From assembly GCF_049243985.1 (NCBI RefSeq), contig NC_135373.1, positions 96,219,213 through 96,283,212 on the forward strand: 64,000 nucleotides of DNA. Direction: 5' to 3'. The notes below the pieces were generated by a model, which was not told the origin of the DNA, ran no database searches, and saw only the letters and a list, made by a program, of their open reading frames with translations. The position numbers and the translations under genes were made by a program. Position 1 is the stretch's first letter, and every line of letters starts with the position of its first letter. Below are positions 1-10,935 of the stretch, piece after piece. Source of the stretch: Paroedura picta. Lineage: Eukaryota > Chordata > Lepidosauria > Squamata > Gekkonidae.

Positions 1-317
1 CTTCCTATAGCAGTCGAGGTGGTTTATTCGATCCAAGCACCAGGTACTGACCAAATCCAGATGCTTTCAAATTATGCTGTAGGACCAGATAAGGTTTGCC
101 AAGAACTGATGTGTTTTGCTGCCTAATCTGACTAAGAGACAGTGAAGGAATCTGATGTTTCAGGGGATATTATTCACTTTCCTCTTTTCCGTCAGCTGTT
201 GTATAACTGTGGGGAAAGTAAGCTGAGTCTGAGGAATCTGGACTCCATTTGCCAAAATTCATACTGAGTAGTATAGCCCTTACACTTAAAAGGGTCAAGC
301 TAGTGGTCAGAGTTAGG

Positions 318-520
318 ATTGCCAGCTCTGTTCTGAGAAACACCTGGAGGTTTTAGAGGTAGACTCTGAGGAGAGCAGTGTTTGGAGAGGGCAGGGCTCC
401 AGTGGCATAGCATGTCATAGAGTCTACCTTCCAAATCAGCCATTTTCTCCAACTGAACTGAACTTGCCTCAAGATCAATAGTAATCCCAGGAAATTGCCA
501 GCTGCCACCTAGAGGTTGGC
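318..520 (-). repeat. Copy of the AGGGTTGCCA terminal-repeat family
   Basis: Contains gattgccagct, a Gly/Ala-rich interior, catagagtctaccttccaaatcagccattttctcc, and ggaaattgccagctgccacctagaggttggcac. The same blocks recur at 1.8, 2.4, 3.7, 6.3, 19.9 and 32.9 kb. Confidence 0.6.
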
Positions 521-1822
521 ACAATCCAGTCATAGTGTTTATTTACCTTATTTATCATCTACTTTTCTCACTGAGCATCAAAGCAGATTAGGGCAAAATC
601 GCTGGTTGTCCAACCCAAGATCCAACATGGTGTAGGGATTAGGAAGGGCAGACATATGAAGTGGTATCTAATAAGTACAATGTAGGTTGATACAATCTCC
701 ATGAGGAGCAATGTAGTAGCACTAGGGAGACCAAAATCTTAATGAGTATTGCATATTAGGCATGAGTGTGAATATAATGGAAAAAAATGGTAGTTCACCA
801 GTAGACAACAATGAAATGACAATAGGTCAGTGAAATGACAATAGGTCACAATGAAATGACAATAGGTCACAATGAAATGACAATAGGTCAACATGCAGAA
901 ATTGATAATAATAATAAACTCATTAGTACAATCTGCTGTCCCTTTCCCTTTATAAAGGGCCTTCTTGAACTATTCTGTTATAATACAGCCCTATTATCTT
1001 TATAGGAAAGCTCTCTTGAACAACTTCATTTTATATCATTGGTGGAATGACAGGAGGGTGAGTGCCTTTCTGGCCTCCTCAGGCTGGCCACTCCACAAAG
1101 AGAGAACAGCACTTGTCTGGGTCCCATTCAAAACCTTAAACAGCTTTTATTTAAAGGTGGGGAAAATGGTGTTACTAGTAAATATTTTGAGTAGTCCCAA
1201 ATTCAAGGAGAAAGCAGAAGTCAGTTTCTTTAGTCTCCAGGCTCTGTCTAACTCATGAATCCCAGGATGGTCCAGATGTTTGGCAAGGTCTTGGTTCTCC
1301 ACAGACTTTTTCCTTACAGCAGCAGAAGACCCATAAACACTGTTAATGAGAGTCCCATGCCAGATGATGCCCTTCTCACTGCATTGCAGGCTGGCTTTTC
1401 TGGAACTTCTTTGAAATTCTCCTCTCCCTCAGGATCAAATACCTCAGCCATTTTCCACCGTCTTTTAGGGTTCACCACCCTTCCTTTCCCTGTTGCCAGG
1501 CAACTACTCACCCAGACTGTACAGAAAACACCTGCCTCCACAAGGCAATGATTCCAGACTGTGACTCACTATGCAGGGGAAACAGGTTACAAAATTTTAT
1601 TACGGAAGCACATAGAGGGAAAGAGAAGAAGGTGACAGTTCATGAGAGACAGAAATGGCGCTGGCAACAGAAGCAGAGAGTCTGGGATTGAGAGTGAGAG
1701 TGAGTGAGAGAGAGAGAAGTGGCTGCTGGCAGCAAAAGATAGGAATAAACAAGACAGAAGTGGGGGCTGGAGAGAAAGAAATGTGTCACGCTGAGAATAT
1801 TCCTCAGGGATGGATGGGGCAT
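521..1822. other. No gene seen
   Basis: Apart from the minisatellite at 808-890, there are only short frames without family motifs. A TATAAA-like run at about 950 has no convincing exon after it. Confidence 0.5.
808..890. repeat. Minisatellite, 4 units of about 20 bp
   Basis: Unit caatgaaatgacaataggt repeated four times with 0-3 bp spacers; the units are nearly identical. Confidence 0.85.
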
Positions 1823-1975
1823 AGGGTTGCAAGTCTCCATGTTGGACCTGGATATGTCTCAGAATTAAAACTCATCTCCAGTTGAAAGCAATCAACTCCC
1901 CGAAGAAAATGCCCATTCTGGAGAGTGGTCTCCACTCCCAAACCTCCAGGAATTTCCCAACCCAGAGTTAGCAAC
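1823..1975 (-). repeat. Copy of the AGGGTTGCCA family
   Basis: From agggttgcaagtctccatg to ggaatttcccaacccagagttagcaac. Interior shared with the other copies; partly deleted. Confidence 0.55.
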
Positions 1976-2055
1976 GTTAGGTAGGGGAGCAAAATGGCAA
2001 GAAAGCGAAATTCTCCCACGGATTGCAGATTAAGTAGGTTGTGTGCATTCTAACG

Positions 2056-2132
2056 CAGGGGTAAATACTGGCAGGGGCTCATGGGAATTGTAGTCCATGG
2101 ACATCTGGAGGACCACAGGTTGACTACCCCTG
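2056..2132. mobile_element. hAT fold-back MITE (CAGGGGTAG family), partly deleted
   Basis: 77 bp ending TTGACTACCCCTG. Flanks TTCTAACG (2,048-2,055) and TTCTAACT (2,133-2,140) are an 8-bp duplication. The left arm is mostly deleted. Confidence 0.8.
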
Positions 2133-2390
2133 TTCTAACTGACCAGCCCAAATGGTGCCTGCTTCTCAATAAGCAGCAAAAGCATAATAGCAGAGGTCAA
2201 AATCCCTGCCTTTTGCTCCCTGGATCCTTAGAACCCACTGCCAGTACCTTGAACTAAGGAGCCAGTGTGTAAAATATTTGGAGTATGTAATATTTGGAGT
2301 ACTTTCAAATAGTTGCACGTACTAGGTTCAGGACTTCCTGCCTACCTAGTTTTAGCACAGACTAATAACTGCTGCTCTGAGAAAACTTGG

Positions 2391-2575
2391 ATTGGGAAAT
2401 TCCTGGAGATTTGATGCCTGGGGCGGTTGTAGGGAGGACAGGGACCTCAGAGGGGTATAATGCCATGGAGTCTACATTCCAAACTAGCCACTTTCTCCAG
2501 GGGATCTGATTGCAAGAGTCTGGAAATCAGTTGTAGTTCCAGGAGGTCTCTCAGCCCCTCCTGGAAGTTGGCAAC
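2391..2575 (+). repeat. Copy of the AGGGTTGCCA family
   Basis: gggaaattcctggagatttgatgcc... gccatggagtctacattccaaactagcc ... ctcctggaagttggcaacc. Gives a clear right end (TTGGCAACC). Confidence 0.65.
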
Positions 2576-3699
2576 CAGACATCTAGTTGTAGTGTGTTGG
2601 TCAGCCAATCTAGAATGTTCCAATGACTTCAAGGCCTTTTGATCTCAATGGATAGAGGTATACTGTGAAAAGTTATGTGCTTCCATCTAAACCCCAAACC
2701 AAGCAACAACAATAACCCCAAGCAGCATGCCCAGGCCACCCATGCATTTAGTCATTCGCCATGAACACAGCACACCCATGTCACATGGTTATCAATGCCA
2801 AAGAAGTGGGCACTGCAGGACCACAGCTGGTGCCATCTTAAGTGATTGTGTAAATATATTTTCAGCCCACTGCTGACCACAGCCGCTTGGATTCCTTCCT
2901 TCTAACGTAGAGATGTGAAACACACAGAGGTCTTTTACATTTGTTAAATATGTGCTGTGTCAACTATTTAGTTCTCCAGTCTTCTGTAGGTCTTGTCCGC
3001 AAATAACTGAAAAGAGAGAAATGGCATGAACGGAGGCAAGCCACCCAGGCAAGTGTGTTTTAAAATGTCAGAATGGTTAATATTCTGTGGAGCAAGCTGG
3101 AGGCATATAGCTATTTTCTTTATATGATAAAAGACTTTTGAAAGGCCTGTATTGGCAGCCTGTTGCCACCTCTAATCCAAAAAAACATATTTGTGCATCA
3201 CCCAGAGCAATTTAGAACCCCGAGAGTTTCAGCTTCCATTTCAGCACCAAATAGAAAGGGAAGAAGCCCAGTTAGCACTTCCAGCCAAATTATTTTCATG
3301 GAAAAAGCAGTGAAGGCTGCACAGACAGCTTCTTCTATTGCTACCACGACATTTATTTGGCACCAGCAGTACATCAGCTACACTGCATGAAACTGGAATG
3401 GAGCAGGCCATTCCCAATTTGTGGACCACTATATTGAATGACCCCCCCCCCCCCCAAGCAGGGTTTCCAACCCAGCCCCATACAACAGTGGGACCATTTG
3501 GGGATGCATGCTGGCAGAATGGCATCACATGCCATAGATATTGTGGAATTTTCTAGAGAATTTTCTAATATCACTTCTGGGGTCCACCCCAAAGTCATCA
3601 TGCAAAGCCCCCCTCCCAACTTTGTTCCTGATGCTCTATGGAACAGCTGTGAAGGCCAGACCTAAGGAGCACTTCAGCCAAGTATCAAGGGCTGAGGGT
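2576..3699. other. No gene seen
   Basis: Unique-looking sequence with a C run at 3,441-3,455. Short frames only. Confidence 0.5.
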
Positions 3700-3796
3700 C
3701 AACCTAGGGGTGCTAGCCTCGAGGTGGGGCCTGGGGATCCCCTGGAATTACAGCTCATTTCCAGATAATTGCTAGAAGGGGCCTGGCAACCCTATA
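3700..3796 (+). repeat. Short copy of the AGGGTTGCCA family
   Basis: Only the part near one end is kept (ggtggggcctggggatcccctgg ... gggcctggcaaccct). The right end is intact. Confidence 0.5.
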
Positions 3797-4021
3797 GCCT
3801 TGTACAACTATCACTAAAAGTTTAATCAAATAGTCCTTTGCCTTCCTTTTTCCAGCATCAAATATCAAGTCAAAGTCAAACTTTATTGCACTAGGTCATA
3901 GGCCATCACAAGGTCATCAGATAACAATAAAATTGTCCAAAACAAAGACAGATCTGGCAGTATCAAATATCTTACACCCAGTAATTGTGGCAGTATCTCA
4001 TAATCTGTTCATTAAAACCAT

Positions 4022-4297
4022 CTTGGTGTAGTGGTTAGGAGTGCAGACTTCTAATCTGGTGAGCCGGGTTTGATTCCGTTCTCCCACCTACAGCCAGCCG
4101 GGGTGACCTTGGGCTCGCCACTGTGCTGATAAAGCTTTTCTGAAAGAGCAGTGATATCAGGGCTCTCTCAGCCTTACCAACCTCACAGGGTGTCTGTTTG
4201 GGGGAGAGGAAAGGCAAATATAAGCTGCTTTAAGACGCCTTCAGGTAGAGAAAAGCAGCATACAAGAACAACTCTTCTTCTTCGTCCTCCTCTTCTG
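4022..4297 (+). mobile_element. tRNA-derived CORE-type SINE (CTT tail)
   Basis: tRNA-like head with A box (tagtggttaggagtgcag) and B box (gggtttgattccg), a MIR-like core (gtgaccttgggctcgcca, ctctctcagcc, cctcacagggtgtctg), then agctgctttaag and a CTTCTT tail. Near full length. Confidence 0.85.
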
Positions 4298-4647
4298 ATT
4301 TTCCACCTTCCTTTTAGTATTTTATGTATTGTATAATATCCCAGTGGTCCCTGCCAGGCAGGTTACCTGTGCAGTATGCAAATATTGCTTGTATAAGCCA
4401 ACAAACAATATAGGTGCTAACTGATTGCCATATCCCACAACATCATCCATAACTGTTGCAGCAAACTTGCAATGGGGGGTTGGTTGTCTACTGACAGGGA
4501 CAACGTGATGCCAGGCAGAAAAGGTCATTTGATCTCAGCCTCAGGTTCATCGGGGACCTCAGATATAGCCACTTATTAATTTTTTGTCATTTGATATAGT
4601 TCTCAGCTTGTTTTTATATGCATTGTGCATCATTTTAAATTTTTGTT

Positions 4648-4850
4648 ATGGTCGTGTGCTGCAGATGACTTATGGTGCCCCCAGCAAGGGGCTTTCAAAG
4701 CAATTGAGAAGCAAAGGAGGTGTGCCATTGCCTTCCTCTGCAGAGTTTCCCTTCCCAGGACTGACCCTGCTTACTTTCTGAGATCTGATGAGATTTGACT
4801 ATACTGTGCTGCCTTTCCTCCTCTATTCTGGCCAGGGGTCTTAAAAGCTG
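4648..4850 (-). mobile_element. 5S rRNA-derived SINE
   Basis: On the minus strand: 5S-like ctcatcagatctcagaaagtaagcagggtc, then a tail with gaggaaggcaatggcacacc and ccataagtcatctgcag. The 5S internal promoter region is partly kept. Confidence 0.7.
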
Positions 4851-6187
4851 GATGCAGCATGGGCCTCTTTGGACCTCTGAGAGCTTTATTGCAGCCCCAT
4901 AAGCCCCATTGTTCAGCACATAACTGGGCAGCGGATAGGTGAATACTCTTTTCTCTGGCAGTTTTCACACATTCCTAATTAAGAGAGCGGAGGAAGGATT
5001 AGAGAGGAGTTATGTCTGGCCTGACAGCTTATGAGAGGTGAGACTAAGCAGCGTGGCAAATGGTCCAGCATGAGCAACAAGAGAAACCAAGAAGGGAACA
5101 TGATCTTATGAAGGATGACTGGAATAGTAATAGGAGGGCAAGTGAGAGAGGAGGACAGAAATAATCTTGGACTTGGGAAGACCTTCAAAAGTCAGGGTTG
5201 AAATGCACTTAAAATTAATCATAAACGAGAAGGCGTCCTTTGCAGAGCCAAAACTTCTTTTGCAGAGCCAAAACTTCAAGAGGTTTTACAAAACAACAGC
5301 TTGGAGGGCTAGGATGACACCATTTTTCTAACTGAGTTTCAAACTGTATTTAATACATGGGCTTCATGACATGATTATTTCTCTTTTTGGAAATACAAGT
5401 AGTGTCACAGAAAGAATCAAAGATATTATAGATTTTGAAGTACCCAGAGGTTCAAGATTGCAATCCCATGCTGAATTTGCCACCAATCAGAGGTGTCCAT
5501 TTTCAGTTCTCTGCTAGGGGATGTCTGTGGGCTGATGGCTCTCCTTTCCCATGGCTGAGAGTGGCCTTCTCTGCTCCCGAAGGCGCCAAGCAATCCATCT
5601 TCCTTCACTCTGAAGGATTCAATCACAATTCAATCACGGTTGGCATTAATTAAACAAACTTCTTCCAAGTAGCCAAAGATGATTGTGGCCAACATATCCA
5701 GAGTTCCTAGGCCTGTTATTATTAGCACATCACAATCCAATACTAACATTAGGCCATTTCCGAGAAGGCAAAAGATATTTCAGAGTGTAAGAATCCTTAT
5801 GTTTTCCTGGCTAGTCTTTCAAAATCCAGAGTATGAAACAATTTGTGCTGCCATTATGCAACACGCACATGATTTCAAACTGGTTGATTCCCCCCTTCCC
5901 CCCAAAAAACTATTATTCAGTCATAATCAAATCAGTCTTAATGAAAGAACCCCTCCCCATAACATCCATTTTCAAAGAAACACGTCACCAGCTTGTCTTA
6001 CAAAATAGATGTCCAACATCTGGATTATTGGGAATTGCTCTACTGCTAAATTGATATTTCAGTCCAGGGATTTAAGGTGTACTTTTCCACACAAACAAAT
6101 CTTCTCATAAGGTGTCAGGACCCAGCTGTGGTTCAACTAATTCCTGGAGTTTGGGAGGCAGTAACTGGAGAGGATGGAAAACAAATT
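4851..6187. other. No gene seen
   Basis: Unique-looking or very old sequence with frames up to about 109 codons but no recognisable motif. Confidence 0.5.
5241..5280. repeat. Two-copy tandem repeat
   Basis: tttgcagagccaaaacttc occurs twice in direct succession. Confidence 0.75.
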
Positions 6188-6266
6188 TTTGAGTCCACTG
6201 GCACCTTTAAGACCAAGGAAGTTTTATTCAAGATATACATGCTTTCATATGCAAGCACACTTCTTC
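6188..6266 (-). repeat. Retroposon 3' end, unclassified (possibly Penelope-like)
   Basis: The minus strand reads gcatatgaaagcatgtatatcttgaataaaacttccttggtcttaaaggtgcc. Same family as 29.2 and 38.5 kb. Confidence 0.45.
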
Positions 6267-6267
6267 A

Positions 6268-6415
6268 GGATGGAGTTTGTGGAGGAGCTCAAGGGGGATG
6301 TGATGTCATAGAGTCTCCCTTTGGAAACTGCCATGTCCTCCAGGGGAAACAGATGACTGCAGCATGGAGATCAGTTACAATTCTGGGGAAACTTCATACC
6401 CCACCTGGTGACTAG
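6268..6415 (+). repeat. Copy of the AGGGTTGCCA family
   Basis: gatgtcatagagtctccctttggaaactgccatgtcctccagggg and ggagatcagttacaattctgggg match the family interior. The right tip is altered. Confidence 0.5.
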
Positions 6416-6462
6416 GCTCTAGGCTCCACAGTAAAGTTAGTACCATGCATTAATCCACCGGC

Positions 6463-6740
6463 AAGAAGAAGAAGAAGAGTTGGTTCTTATATGCCGCTTT
6501 TCCCTACCCGAAGGAGGCTCAAAGCGGCTTACAGTCGCCTTCCCATTCCTCTCCCCACAACAGACACCCTGTGGGGTGGGTGAGGCTGAGAGAGCCCTGA
6601 TATCACTGCTCGGTCAGAACAGTTTTATCAGTGCCGTGGCGAGCCCAAGGTCACCCAGCTGGTTGCATGTGGGGGAGTGCAGAATCGAACCCGGCATGCC
6701 AGATTAGAAGTCCGCACTCCTAACCACTACACCAAACTGG
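6463..6740 (-). mobile_element. tRNA-derived CORE-type SINE
   Basis: Complement orientation from a GAA tail (gaagaagaagagttggttc) to ccactacaccaaactgg. Near full length and one of the best-preserved copies. Confidence 0.87.
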
Positions 6741-7338
6741 CAAGAACAGAAATGACATACAAGAGAGAAGTAACACTGTAAGGCAAATATCTCCATTGCA
6801 GGAGTAAAATAGTTCCCACTTCTTTGTATACGGAAGTGAGAGCAAGCATTTTACTGCACCCTGGTTAAAGTTCGGTAGGCGGAGTCAGGATTTTGATAAC
6901 ATTGTTTCAGCCTGCAGGCTACCAATTGTCTATCCCTTTCTTAGACATCAGATGTGGCTGATTCTGCCCCCCTGCAAAGTCTCCAAACAAATAAAGACAT
7001 AGATAGAATGACCCTTTAAACAAGTCAAGAATAATTTGTCCTAAACATCCAAATGTCTGGCATTTGGTGCTCAGTAGCAAACCCTTCCTTTTCAAAACAG
7101 TGGATGTGGAAAATATGTATACAAGGCAAAACAGCAAATGTTATGCTTGTCCAGCTATCCTATACATTATCAGAAAAATGGCAATGAATATTATTATTAA
7201 TATATTAATATTAATAATAATAATTTAATTTATATCCTGCTGCTCTTGAGACTGTTTCATGGAGGGTTACAATCAGATAATAAAAACTCCACAAGATTAA
7301 AAAACTGAAACAACTAAAACCCAACAGTTACTAAAATT
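6741..7338. other. No gene seen
   Basis: AT-rich, with a possible LINE tail at about 7,205-7,330 (tttatatcctgctgctcttg). Confidence 0.45.
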
Positions 7339-7403
7339 TACCCACATACATACATACATACATACATACATACATACATACATTGTTGTTGTTGTTGTTG
7401 TTG
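7339..7403. repeat. (CATA)n and (TTG)n microsatellites
   Basis: CATA repeats next to the BovB (CAA)n tail, read as TTG on the plus strand. Confidence 0.9.
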
Positions 7404-10400
7404 TTATGTGCGAAGTCGTGTCCGACCCATCGCGACCCCATGGACAATGATCCTCCAGGCCTTCCTGTCCTCTACCATTCCCCGGAGTCCATTTAAGTTT
7501 GCACCTACTGCTTCAGTGACTCCATCCATCCACCTCATTCTCTGTCGTCCCCTTCTTCTTTTGCCCTCGATCTCTCCCAGCATTAGGCTCTTCTCCAGGG
7601 AGTCCTTCCTTCTCATGAGGTGGCCAAAATATTTGAGTTTCATCTTCAGGATCTGGCCTTCTAAGGAGCAGTCAGGGCTGATCTCCTCTAGGACTGACTG
7701 GTTTGTTCGCCTTGCAGTCCAAGGGACTCGCAAGAGTCTTCTCCAGCACCAGAGTTCAAAAGCCTCAATTCTTTGACGCTCGGCCTTCCTTATGGTCCAA
7801 CTTTCGCAGCCATACATTGCAACTGGGAAGACCATAGCCTTGACTAAACGCACTTTTGTTGGCAGGGTGATGTCTCTGCTTTTTAGGATGCTGTCTAGAT
7901 TTGCCAAAGCTTTCCTCCCCAGGAGCAAGCGTCTTTTAATTTCTTTGCTGCAGTCCCCATCTGCAGTGATCTTGGAGCCCAGGAAAATAAAATCTGTCAG
8001 TATCTCCATTTCTTCCCCTTCTATTTGCCAGGAATTGAGAGGGCCGGATGCCATGATCTTTGTTTTCTTGATGTTGAGTTTCAAGCCAACTTTGGCACTC
8101 TCCTCCTTCACCCGCATCAACAGGCTCTTTAGTTCCTCTTCACTTTCTGCCATTAGAGTGGTATCATCTGCATATCTGAGGTTGTTGATATTTCTCCCTG
8201 CAATCTTGATCCCAATTTGTGACTCCTCTAATCCCGCATTTCTCATGATGTGCTCTGCATACAAGTTAAATAGGCAAGGCGACAGTATACAGCCTTGCCG
8301 AACTCCTTTCTCAATTTTGAACCAGTCAGTGATTCCATGTTCAGTTCTCACTGTTGCTTCTTGACCTGCATATAAATTTCTCAAGAGACAAATAAGATGC
8401 TCTGGTATTCCCATCTCTTTAAGAACTTGCCACAATTTGTTGTGCTCCACACAATCAAAGGCTTTAGCATAGTCAATGAAGCAGAAGTAGACGTTCTTCT
8501 GGTACTCCCTAGCTTTCTCCATGATCCAGCGTATGTTGGCAATTTGATCTCTAGTTCCTCTGCCTCTTCGAAATCCTGCCTGTACTTCTGGAAGTTCTCG
8601 GTCCACATATTGCTGGAGCCTAGCTTGTAGGATTTTGAGCATAACTTTGCTAGCATGAGAAATTAGTGCGATGGTGCGGTAGTTTGAACATTCTTTGGCA
8701 TTGCCCTTCTTTGGGATTGGAATGTAAACTGACCTTTTCCAATCCTGTGGCCATTGTTGAGTTTTCCAAATTTGCTGGCATATTGAGTGTAGCACTTTTA
8801 CTGCATCGTCCTTTAAGATTTTGAATAGTTCAACTGGAATGCTGTCACTACCACTAGCTTTATTGTTGCTCAGACTTCCTAAGGCCCATTTGACTTCACA
8901 TTCCAGGATGTCTGGCTCCAGGTCAGTAACTACCCCATTGTGGTCATCAGGGATGTTAAGCTCGCTCTTGTATAGTTCTTCTGTATAATTTTGCCACCTT
9001 TGTTTGATCTCTTCTGCTTCTGTGAGGTCCCTACCATTTTGGTCCCTTATCATACCCATCTTTGCATGAAACGTTCTCTTCATATCTCCAATTTTCTTGA
9101 AAAGATCTCTGGTCCTCCCCATTCTATTGTTTTCTTCTATTTGTTTGCACTGTTCATTTAAGAAGGCATTCTTATCTCTTCTAGCTTTTCTCTGGAATTC
9201 TGCATTCAATTGGGTGTATCTTTCTCTTTCTCCCTTGCCTTTCACTTCCCTTCTCTCCTTAGCTATTTGTAAAGCTTCCTCAGACAGCCATTTTGATTTC
9301 TTGCATTTCTTTTTCTTTGGGATGGTTTTAGTTGCTACCTCTTGTACAATGTTGCGAACCTCCGTCCATAGTTCTTCAGGCACTCTGTCTATCAGATCTA
9401 ATTCCTTAAATCTATTTGTCACCTCCACTGTGTATTCGTCAGGGATATGATTTAGTTCATACCTGAGTGGCCTAGTGCTTTTCCCTACTTTCTTCAATTT
9501 AAGCCTAAATTTTGCAACAAGAAGCTCATGATCTGAACCACAATCAGCTCCTGGTCTTGTTTTTATTGACTGGATAGAACTTTTCCATCTTTGGCTGCAG
9601 AGCACATAGTCAATCTGATTTCTGTGTTGACCGTCTGGTGCTGTCCATGTGTAGAGTCGTCTCTTGGGTTGCTGGAAAAGAGTGTTTGCTATGACCATTG
9701 TATTCTCTTGACAAAATTCTACCAGCCTGTGCCCTGCTTCATTTTGTACTCCAAGGCCAAACTTGCCTGTTATCCCGGTTATCTTTTGGCTTCCTACTTT
9801 AGCATTCCAATCCCCCATGATGATAAGCACATCATTTTTGGGTGTTGCTTCTAGAAGGTGTTGTAGGGCTTCATAGAACTGATCAACTTCATCCTCTTCA
9901 GCAGCAGTGGTTGGGGCGTAGACCTGGATCACTGTGATGTTGAATGGTTTGCCTTGGATTCGAACTGAGATCATTCTGTCATTTTGGGGATTGTATCCCA
10001 AGACTGCTTTTCCTACTCTCTTATTGATTATGAATGCTACTCCATTTCTTCTGCGAGATTCTTGTCCACAGTAGTATACCTGATGGTCATCTGAATTAAA
10101 TTCACCCATTCCTGTCCATTTTAGTTCACTGATTCCTAAAATGTCGATGTTCAGTCTTCTCATTTCTTGTTTAACCACGTCCAGCTTGCCTTGATTCATG
10201 GATCTGACGTTCCAAGTTCCTATGGAATAAAAATCTTTACAGCATCGGACTGTCTTTTCGCCACCAGTTACTTCCACAACTGAGCGTCCTTTCGGCTTTG
10301 GCCCAGCCGCTTCATTCATTCTGGCGCTACTCGTACTAGCCGTCTGCTCATCCCCAGTAGCATATTGGACACCATCCGACCTGAGGGGCTCATCTTCCAG

Positions 10401-10613
10401 CGTCATATCGTTATGCCTATTGGAACTGTCCATAGAGTTTTCATGGCAAAGATACTGGAGTGGTTTGCCATTGCCTTCTCCAGTGGATCACCTTTTGTCA
10501 GAGCTCTCAGCTATGACCTGTCCGTCTTGGGTGGCCCTGCACGGCATAGCTCATAGCTTCACTGAACTACGCAAGCCCCCTTGCCACAACAAGGCAGCGA
10601 TCCTTGAAGGGGG
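7384..10613 (-). mobile_element. BovB (RTE-clade) LINE, near full length
   Basis: About 3.2 kb in minus orientation. The 3' end is a short (CAA)n tail immediately after the stop, as usual in RTE elements. The 5' end (CCCCTTCAAGGATCGCTGCC) abuts a microsatellite. CATA repeats flank both sides (7,339-7,383 and 10,614-10,632), so it entered a (CATA)n tract and the exact target duplication cannot be set. The open ORF suggests recent insertion. Confidence 0.95.
7404..10433 (-). CDS. BovB ORF: endonuclease and reverse transcriptase, 1009 aa
   Basis: Uninterrupted polyprotein for target-primed reverse transcription. The N-terminal apurinic endonuclease-like domain shows GTWNVRS (72-78), ISELKW, GDWNAKVG and SDHELLVAKF, the catalytic Asn, Glu, Asp-Asn and Ser-Asp-His blocks. 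The RT domain shows FIDYAKAFDCVEH, a GVRQGCILSPCLFNLY block and the YADD active site (about 754-757). A short basic C-terminus ends at HGVAMGRTRLRT. No stop or frame change is visible in 3 kb, so this copy may encode an active enzyme. The family is common in squamates and is known for horizontal transfer to ruminants. Confidence 0.95.
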   Translation of the reverse strand: MDSSNRHNDMTLEDEPLRSDGVQYATGDEQTASTSSARMNEAAGPKPKGRSVVEVTGGEKTVRCCKDFYSIGTWNVRSMNQGKLDVVKQEMRRLNIDILGISELKWTGMGEFNSDDHQVYYCGQESRRRNGVAFIINKRVGKAVLGYNPQNDRMISVRIQGKPFNITVIQVYAPTTAAEEDEVDQFYEALQHLLEATPKNDVLIIMGDWNAKVGSQKITGITGKFGLGVQNEAGHRLVEFCQENTMVIANTLFQQPKRRLYTWTAPDGQHRNQIDYVLCSQRWKSSIQSIKTRPGADCGSDHELLVAKFRLKLKKVGKSTRPLRYELNHIPDEYTVEVTNRFKELDLIDRVPEELWTEVRNIVQEVATKTIPKKKKCKKSKWLSEEALQIAKERREVKGKGERERYTQLNAEFQRKARRDKNAFLNEQCKQIEENNRMGRTRDLFKKIGDMKRTFHAKMGMIRDQNGRDLTEAEEIKQRWQNYTEELYKSELNIPDDHNGVVTDLEPDILECEVKWALGSLSNNKASGSDSIPVELFKILKDDAVKVLHSICQQIWKTQQWPQDWKRSVYIPIPKKGNAKECSNYRTIALISHASKVMLKILQARLQQYVDRELPEVQAGFRRGRGTRDQIANIRWIMEKAREYQKNVYFCFIDYAKAFDCVEHNKLWQVLKEMGIPEHLICLLRNLYAGQEATVRTEHGITDWFKIEKGVRQGCILSPCLFNLYAEHIMRNAGLEESQIGIKIAGRNINNLRYADDTTLMAESEEELKSLLMRVKEESAKVGLKLNIKKTKIMASGPLNSWQIEGEEMEILTDFIFLGSKITADGDCSKEIKRRLLLGRKALANLDSILKSRDITLPTKVRLVKAMVFPVAMYGCESWTIRKAERQRIEAFELWCWRRLLRVPWTARRTNQSVLEEISPDCSLEGQILKMKLKYFGHLMRRKDSLEKSLMLGEIEGKRRRGRQRMRWMDGVTEAVGANLNGLRGMVEDRKAWRIIVHGVAMGRTRLRT

Positions 10614-10619
10614 ACATAC

Positions 10620-10655
<36 letters not shown>

Positions 10656-10660
10656 GTATA
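10614..10660. repeat. (CATA)n/(TA)n microsatellite
   Basis: CATA repeats then TA repeats at the BovB 5' end; the other half of the tract that the BovB split. Confidence 0.9.
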
Positions 10661-10669
10661 TGTATGGAG

Positions 10670-10935
10670 GGCCCCCCAATCATCTGCTCTCTGGCCTCAA
10701 CCAAAGCCCTGGTGAAAGAGCTCCTTCTTGCAGGCCCTGTGCAACCATGAAAGCTCCTGCAGGGCCCTTAGCTCTACCGGGAGCTCATTTCACCAGGTCG
10801 AGGCCAGGACTGAAAAGTCCTGGTCGAGGCCAGGTGAGTCTCCCAAAGTCTCCCAGGGGCCAGCAACCACCAACAGATTAGGAACCAGCAGAGCACAACG
10901 CCCTGCAGGGAGCATAAGGCGATAGGCAAATGTGG
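10670..10935 (-). mobile_element. L2-type LINE 3' ORF fragment
   Basis: The plus strand shows the complement of the L2 C-terminal block (gcaggccctgtgcaa, gggagctcatttcaccag, gtcgaggccagg). It is directly beyond the (TA)n tract at the 5' end of the BovB. Part is tandemly doubled (aggccagg...gtcctggtcgaggccagg). Confidence 0.55.

Noticed and set aside
808-890. Short regular repeats as a CRISPR-like array
   Set aside because: Unit and spacing are those of a minisatellite; eukaryotic DNA.
4022-4100. tRNA gene candidates at SINE heads (also 6.7, 17.6, 42.2 and 60.8 kb)
   Set aside because: A and B boxes are followed by a SINE core and tail; they do not form a complete mature tRNA.
7408-10433. 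Several 80-190 codon plus-strand frames
   Set aside because: Antisense shadows of the BovB ORF.
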